Positions 60,834 to 64,000 of a DNA stretch of 64,000 bases are shown here, piece after piece. Position 1 is the stretch's first letter. Every line of letters begins with the position of its first letter. A program made the translations under genes and the position numbers. The notes under the pieces were generated by a model, which was not told the origin of the DNA, ran no database searches, and saw nothing but the letters and a program-made list of their open reading frames with translations. Origin of the DNA: Cyclobacteriaceae bacterium (GTDB lineage Bacteria; Bacteroidota; Bacteroidia; Cytophagales; Cyclobacteriaceae); assembly GCA_030584025.1 (NCBI GenBank), contig CP129487.1:682001-746000 (forward strand), read 5' to 3'.

Positions 60834-62426
60834 ATGATTGAATCCGGATCTTACCAATTCGACATTCCCAAGCATCAGGCGAGTACACCTCGCTCGATCA
60901 TTAAGGTGATCGGTGTTGGGGGAGGAGGCAGCAATGCCGTGAACCACATGTATCGTCAGGGCATTAAAGACGTAGAATTTGTGGTGTGTAACACTGATTT
61001 GCAGGCGCTGAAAAGCAGCCCTATTCCTACGAAGTTGCAAATTGGTGAAGAACTTACCGAAGGACTTGGCTGTGGAGCCAATCCTAAAGTAGGTAAAGGC
61101 GCAGCCATTGAAAGCAAGGAACAAATCCGTGAGTTTCTGGAAGGCACCAAAATGCTTTTCGTGACTGCCGGTATGGGCGGAGGAACCGGAACAGGTGCTG
61201 CCCCGGTTATCGCCAAAATAGCCAAGAGCATGGGCATTTTAACAGTTGGTATTGTTACCGCGCCTTTTGCTTTTGAAGGAAAGAAAAAGAAAGATCTCGC
61301 TGACATTGGTATTAAAGCACTTCGCAGAAGTTGTGATACCGTGTTGGTGATTTTAAATGATAAACTCCGGGAGATTTACGGAAACCTGCCGATCGGTAAA
61401 GCATTTGCACAAGCCGATAACGTATTAACTACTGCGGCCAAAGGAATTGCCGAGATTATCACGCTTACGGGTTATGTTAACGTTGACTTCCAGGACGTAC
61501 GTACCGTCATGTATAATGCCGGCCCTGCTGTAATGGGTACTGCGGAAACACGCGGTGAAAATCGTGCCCGCAATGCGGCCAGTGGTGCACTTGCATCTCC
61601 GCTACTCGACAACTGCGACATTATGGGAGCCAAGAAAATATTACTCTCTATTATCTCCGGTGCAGAAGCTGAGTTGCAGATGGACGAGCTGATGGAAATC
61701 ACCGAATACATCCAACAGCAAGCCGGTCAGGATGCCGAAGTTATTTTCGGTCACGGTGTTGATGCTGGTCTGGGTGACCGTTTACGCGTAACTGTAATTG
61801 CCACCGGTTTTGATCGTGAAGAAGAACACGAGGATGAAGAGGTTGTTGAAAAACAACCTGCAAAAAAGGAGCCTGAGCAAAAAAAAGTGCATGATTTGGA
61901 GCGTAACCAGATTTGGTTGTTCGAGCAGGACAATGCCATCGGTGCTCCTCGCGAAGTACAATTGAAAGTATCGGAAGAGCCGAAAGAAGAAAAACCTGAA
62001 AAACATGAAGACGAAGTTGTTTTTACAGGTCCTTTCAATCGCATCGATTCAACATTTAATGATGACGATGATACGGATGATGGTGATGCCGGTTTGTTTG
62101 CCGATGACGAAGATGAGTTTGATCGCACACATGAAAAGTACAGCGATCAGATCATTAATGAGGAAGGCATGATGGAACTGCGCAATACCCGTCAGCGCCT
62201 GGAGCAGCAAGCCAAGGAACGTAAGGAGAAATTGAAGACTGCGCGTAAGCAGGAAATGACCAAGGAGGAGTTCAACGAGAAGTGGGCATTACCGGCATAC
62301 TTACGCAGAGGAATCAAGATGGATAATGTTCCCCATTCTTCTGAGTCGTTTATAAGCAAGTATAACCTGAATGACGACAACAATATTCTGGGGAACAACA
62401 AGTTCCTGCATGATAATGTGGACTGA
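60834..62426 (+). CDS. ftsZ: cell-division GTPase FtsZ
   Basis: The tubulin-like ring-forming GTPase. IKVIGVGGGGSNAVNHMY and the GTP loop GMGGGTGTG (residues 113-121) are exact family marks; NDKLREIYGNLPIGKAFAQA and EVIFGHGVDAGLGDRLRVTV lie in the activation domain. The GTPase core ends near residue 330. A long acidic/charged linker follows (about 330-500, many Glu/Lys/Asp), giving 530 residues in total against about 380 in Escherichia coli, as is usual in Bacteroidota. The tail PAYLRRGIKM resembles the hydrophobic/basic C-terminal peptide but is followed by 36 further residues. Confidence 0.96.
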   Translation: MIESGSYQFDIPKHQASTPRSIIKVIGVGGGGSNAVNHMYRQGIKDVEFVVCNTDLQALKSSPIPTKLQIGEELTEGLGCGANPKVGKGAAIESKEQIREFLEGTKMLFVTAGMGGGTGTGAAPVIAKIAKSMGILTVGIVTAPFAFEGKKKKDLADIGIKALRRSCDTVLVILNDKLREIYGNLPIGKAFAQADNVLTTAAKGIAEIITLTGYVNVDFQDVRTVMYNAGPAVMGTAETRGENRARNAASGALASPLLDNCDIMGAKKILLSIISGAEAELQMDELMEITEYIQQQAGQDAEVIFGHGVDAGLGDRLRVTVIATGFDREEEHEDEEVVEKQPAKKEPEQKKVHDLERNQIWLFEQDNAIGAPREVQLKVSEEPKEEKPEKHEDEVVFTGPFNRIDSTFNDDDDTDDGDAGLFADDEDEFDRTHEKYSDQIINEEGMMELRNTRQRLEQQAKERKEKLKTARKQEMTKEEFNEKWALPAYLRRGIKMDNVPHSSESFISKYNLNDDNNILGNNKFLHDNVD

Positions 62427-62601
62427 TCTCAGGTAGAAGAAATGATCCGATTCCGATCAACGATTTCAAAGGTATGGCATTTCCGGTGCGACTGGTATTT
62501 TACTCCATTCGTAGTGGTTGTTGGTGGTAAATATTTTTTGCCGGCACCGGTATGCCTTTTCATTAATCCCGGCTAACGGGAACCATTTTTTACCTTTGAG
62601 A

Positions 62602-62630
62602 AGCCCCGACAGACGGTCGGGGCTTTTTTT
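62602..62630 (+). terminator. rho-independent terminator of the dcw cluster
   Basis: GCCCCGAC (62603-62610) pairs with GTCGGGGC (62616-62623), followed by TTTTTTT. It lies about 180 bases after the ftsZ stop; the remainder of the 306-base gap shows nothing else clear. Confidence 0.88.
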
Positions 62631-62732
62631 ATGATTTAGCGCTACGGAAAACCACGTTTCAGGGTTGCATAATTTTGGTATTCAGATTGGCCCCATCCTT
62701 GCAATACAGGCAGTATACCAACTTCAATTGTT

Positions 62733-63137
62733 ATGAAACGGTTACTTTTCTTCGCTTTGCTGATCGGATTATCGGGCTGCGAATTTTACTATTACGATCC
62801 TGTTTACGATTCTCGTGAACGTGTAATCGGACGTTACGATGTTGAGGAGTATAGTGAGACGTTTAATGATTATACCTCCTTCTCCGTGTGGATCGAACGG
62901 TCGAATAATTATTCCGATGAGGTTTGGATTGACAATTTTTATGCAGTGAACATCAGCGTCCGGGCCGTCATCAATTACGATAAACTAACTATCCCGCGTC
63001 AGGTAGTGAATGGTTACGAAGTAGAAGGCGTGGGAACCATATATGCCTCAAGTATTTCGCTTAGCTATCGGGTAAAGGATTTGTACAATAACTCCCGAAC
63101 TGATTTTCTGGAAGCAACAGCGTACAAGCAATACTGA
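62733..63137 (+). CDS. small lipoprotein, unknown function
   Basis: A 134-residue protein with signal MKRLLFFALLIGLSGC; the lipobox cysteine is Cys16. The mature part is beta-rich and tyrosine-rich (EFYYYDPVYDSRERVIGRYD; WIERSNNYSDEVWIDNFYAV; IYASSISLSYRVKDLY), like a small single-domain beta-sandwich. I recognise no family. It stands alone after the dcw terminator and is itself closed by a terminator. Confidence 0.8.
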   Translation: MKRLLFFALLIGLSGCEFYYYDPVYDSRERVIGRYDVEEYSETFNDYTSFSVWIERSNNYSDEVWIDNFYAVNISVRAVINYDKLTIPRQVVNGYEVEGVGTIYASSISLSYRVKDLYNNSRTDFLEATAYKQY

Positions 63138-63161
63138 TACACGTGTTAGGTTAGAAGTGAG

Positions 63162-63192
63162 GTCATGGGCGTTAGTGCCCATGACTTTTTTT
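63162..63192. terminator. bidirectional terminator between convergent genes
   Basis: GTCATGGGC (63162-63170) pairs with GCCCATGAC (63177-63185), followed by TTTTTTT. It closes the lipoprotein gene and ends exactly at the stop of the convergent NfeD gene. Confidence 0.85.
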
Positions 63193-64000
63193 ATGCTTTC
63201 TTTACGCGTAGCGAAGTTGTCTCATCATCCAGAACCACAATGGCATCACCTTTTTCAATGTATTCTCCACGGGTATAGGCATCGTAAAGTTGTCCTTCAA
63301 TCATCACTTTCCCACCTGGACGTAAAACCGTATGGGCTACTCCCGTTTTTCCTTTCATGGATTGCGCAGCCGCACTTACGGTAAATCCTTTTTCCCGTTC
63401 CTGGGTATCGGTAAGTGCAATGCGTTTAAAGAATCGGGTTTCATGCAAGCGCGAACCACCAACAAACAATAGAATGATCCCACCTAAAATTCCGCCAAAG
63501 GTTGCCGCTACCGCATACAGCAATTCATTCGCAGGTACGAAATCAAAATTAAAGGCATCGTTGTTAATCATGATCAGGATAAGCGACATTACCGTGAGGG
63601 AAATGCCGGCAATACCGGCAACGCCAAATCCCGGAAGCACAAAAATCTCCACTGCAATTAATGCTAAGCCGCAAAACAAAGCAATGATCTCCCAGTTTTC
63701 GGCAAGACCGTTCAGGTAGTAAGGCACCAGATAAAGTATGAGCGCCACCCCGGCAGCAAAAAGTGGAAAGCCAACACCGGGTGTTTGAAGTTCAAAATAT
63801 ATTCCTCCAATAATGATCAAAATAAGTAGCCCACTGATGAACGGATTCAGAAAAAAGGCAATTACTTTATCGGTAGCTTTTAATTGAAACCGAACCAGGT
63901 TGTACTTTTCAATTTTATTTCGCTCTAAGATTTCTTCAATGGATTCAACCTTAGCTTCACAAAAACCAAATTTGATAGCTTCTGAAGTTGAGAACGTTAC
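63191..64000 (-). CDS. NfeD/ClpP-class membrane protein (5' end outside window)
   Basis: About 270 codons of a longer gene; the frame is open to the window edge, and a TTG at 63820 is internal. The visible part begins TSEAIKFGFCEAKVESIEEI, the C-terminal piece of a ClpP-like (serine protease class) domain. It continues through a helix at SGLLILIIIGGIYFELQTPG, further membrane helices (VALILYLVPYYL; IIALFCGLALIAVEIFVLPG; LLYAVAATFGGILGGIILLF) and a final OB-fold NfeD domain (GKTGVAHTVLRPGGKVMIEG; EYIEKGDAIVVLDDETTSLR). Such long NfeD proteins (NfeD1b type) cleave stomatin/slipin-like partners in the membrane; the partner gene is not in view. The catalytic serine lies outside the window. Confidence 0.9.
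   Translation of the reverse strand, partial: VTFSTSEAIKFGFCEAKVESIEEILERNKIEKYNLVRFQLKATDKVIAFFLNPFISGLLILIIIGGIYFELQTPGVGFPLFAAGVALILYLVPYYLNGLAENWEIIALFCGLALIAVEIFVLPGFGVAGIAGISLTVMSLILIMINNDAFNFDFVPANELLYAVAATFGGILGGIILLFVGGSRLHETRFFKRIALTDTQEREKGFTVSAAAQSMKGKTGVAHTVLRPGGKVMIEGQLYDAYTRGEYIEKGDAIVVLDDETTSLRVKKA

Noticed and set aside
1..64000. tRNA, rRNA, riboswitch or replication-origin features
   Set aside because: I looked for cloverleaf, rRNA and conserved riboswitch motifs and found none I could support by eye.

Overview
The window looks like a chromosomal segment of a Bacteroidota bacterium, most likely Cytophagales-like. The signs are a dcw cell-division/peptidoglycan cluster in the Bacteroidota order (mraZ, rsmH, ftsL-like, PASTA-containing ftsI, murE, mraY, murD, ftsW, murG, murC, ftsQ, ftsA, ftsZ, with no murF or ddl), an nqrABCDE operon, SPII lipoproteins, DUF6443/RHS proteins, and promoters of the TTG-N19-TAnnTTTG type. 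The species cannot be named from the sequence alone.

Layout. (1) 1-13,913 is chromosomal backbone: the end of an AbiEii-like gene, small hypotheticals, cmk, nqrABCDE closed by a terminator where nqrF would be expected, a Gfo/Idh oxidoreductase, a cupin, DUF502, a patch of REP-like palindromes, a GH130-like lipoprotein, mnmA and a TlpA-like thioredoxin lipoprotein. (2) 13,919-46,404 is, by my reading, one complete Tn7-like transposon of 32,486 bp. It has 11-bp perfect terminal repeats (TGTCATTTCTC/GAGAAATGACA), outward-facing AGTCGC-type repeats at both ends, and a 5-bp target duplication (ATTTA) on each side. (3) 46,410-62,426 is the mraZ-ftsZ cluster, with MraZ operator repeats overlapping its promoter and a four-helix-bundle (S23) cassette wedged between ftsW and murG. 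(4) 62,427-64,000 holds a small lipoprotein and part of an NfeD/ClpP-class membrane protein.

The transposon. Its engine is tnsA-tnsB-tniB/tnsC (20,166-24,937). No TniQ/TnsD-type target selector is recognisable. The next gene, where tniQ often sits, encodes a GHKL (histidine-kinase-like) ATPase, and a serine-recombinase-like protein lacking the usual catalytic residues follows further on. Two IS481-family copies of equal length (1323 bp), in opposite orientation and with different 8-bp target duplications, have inserted in the element. One splits tniB and the other splits a coiled-coil/outer-membrane-barrel gene. Both genes restore perfectly in frame when the IS and one duplication are removed, so the element is probably immobile now.

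The cargo includes an AlbA_2/Schlafen-type protein; an ImmA/IrrE peptidase operon with a sigma-like protein; a tight four-gene operon (YwgA/Panacea-like protein, membrane protein, PD-(D/E)XK-like nuclease, and a protein with a TGT-like CxCxxC-x23-H zinc motif); a LuxR-type response regulator; two giant RHS/YD-repeat proteins, the second ending in an HExxH metallopeptidase-like tip followed by a small secreted candidate immunity protein; a metallophosphoesterase; a class-C serine hydrolase; and a CPBP protease. The four-gene operon and the TniQ-less transposition module are the best candidates for something undescribed.

All assignments come from reading motifs and gene order by eye; no database search was possible.
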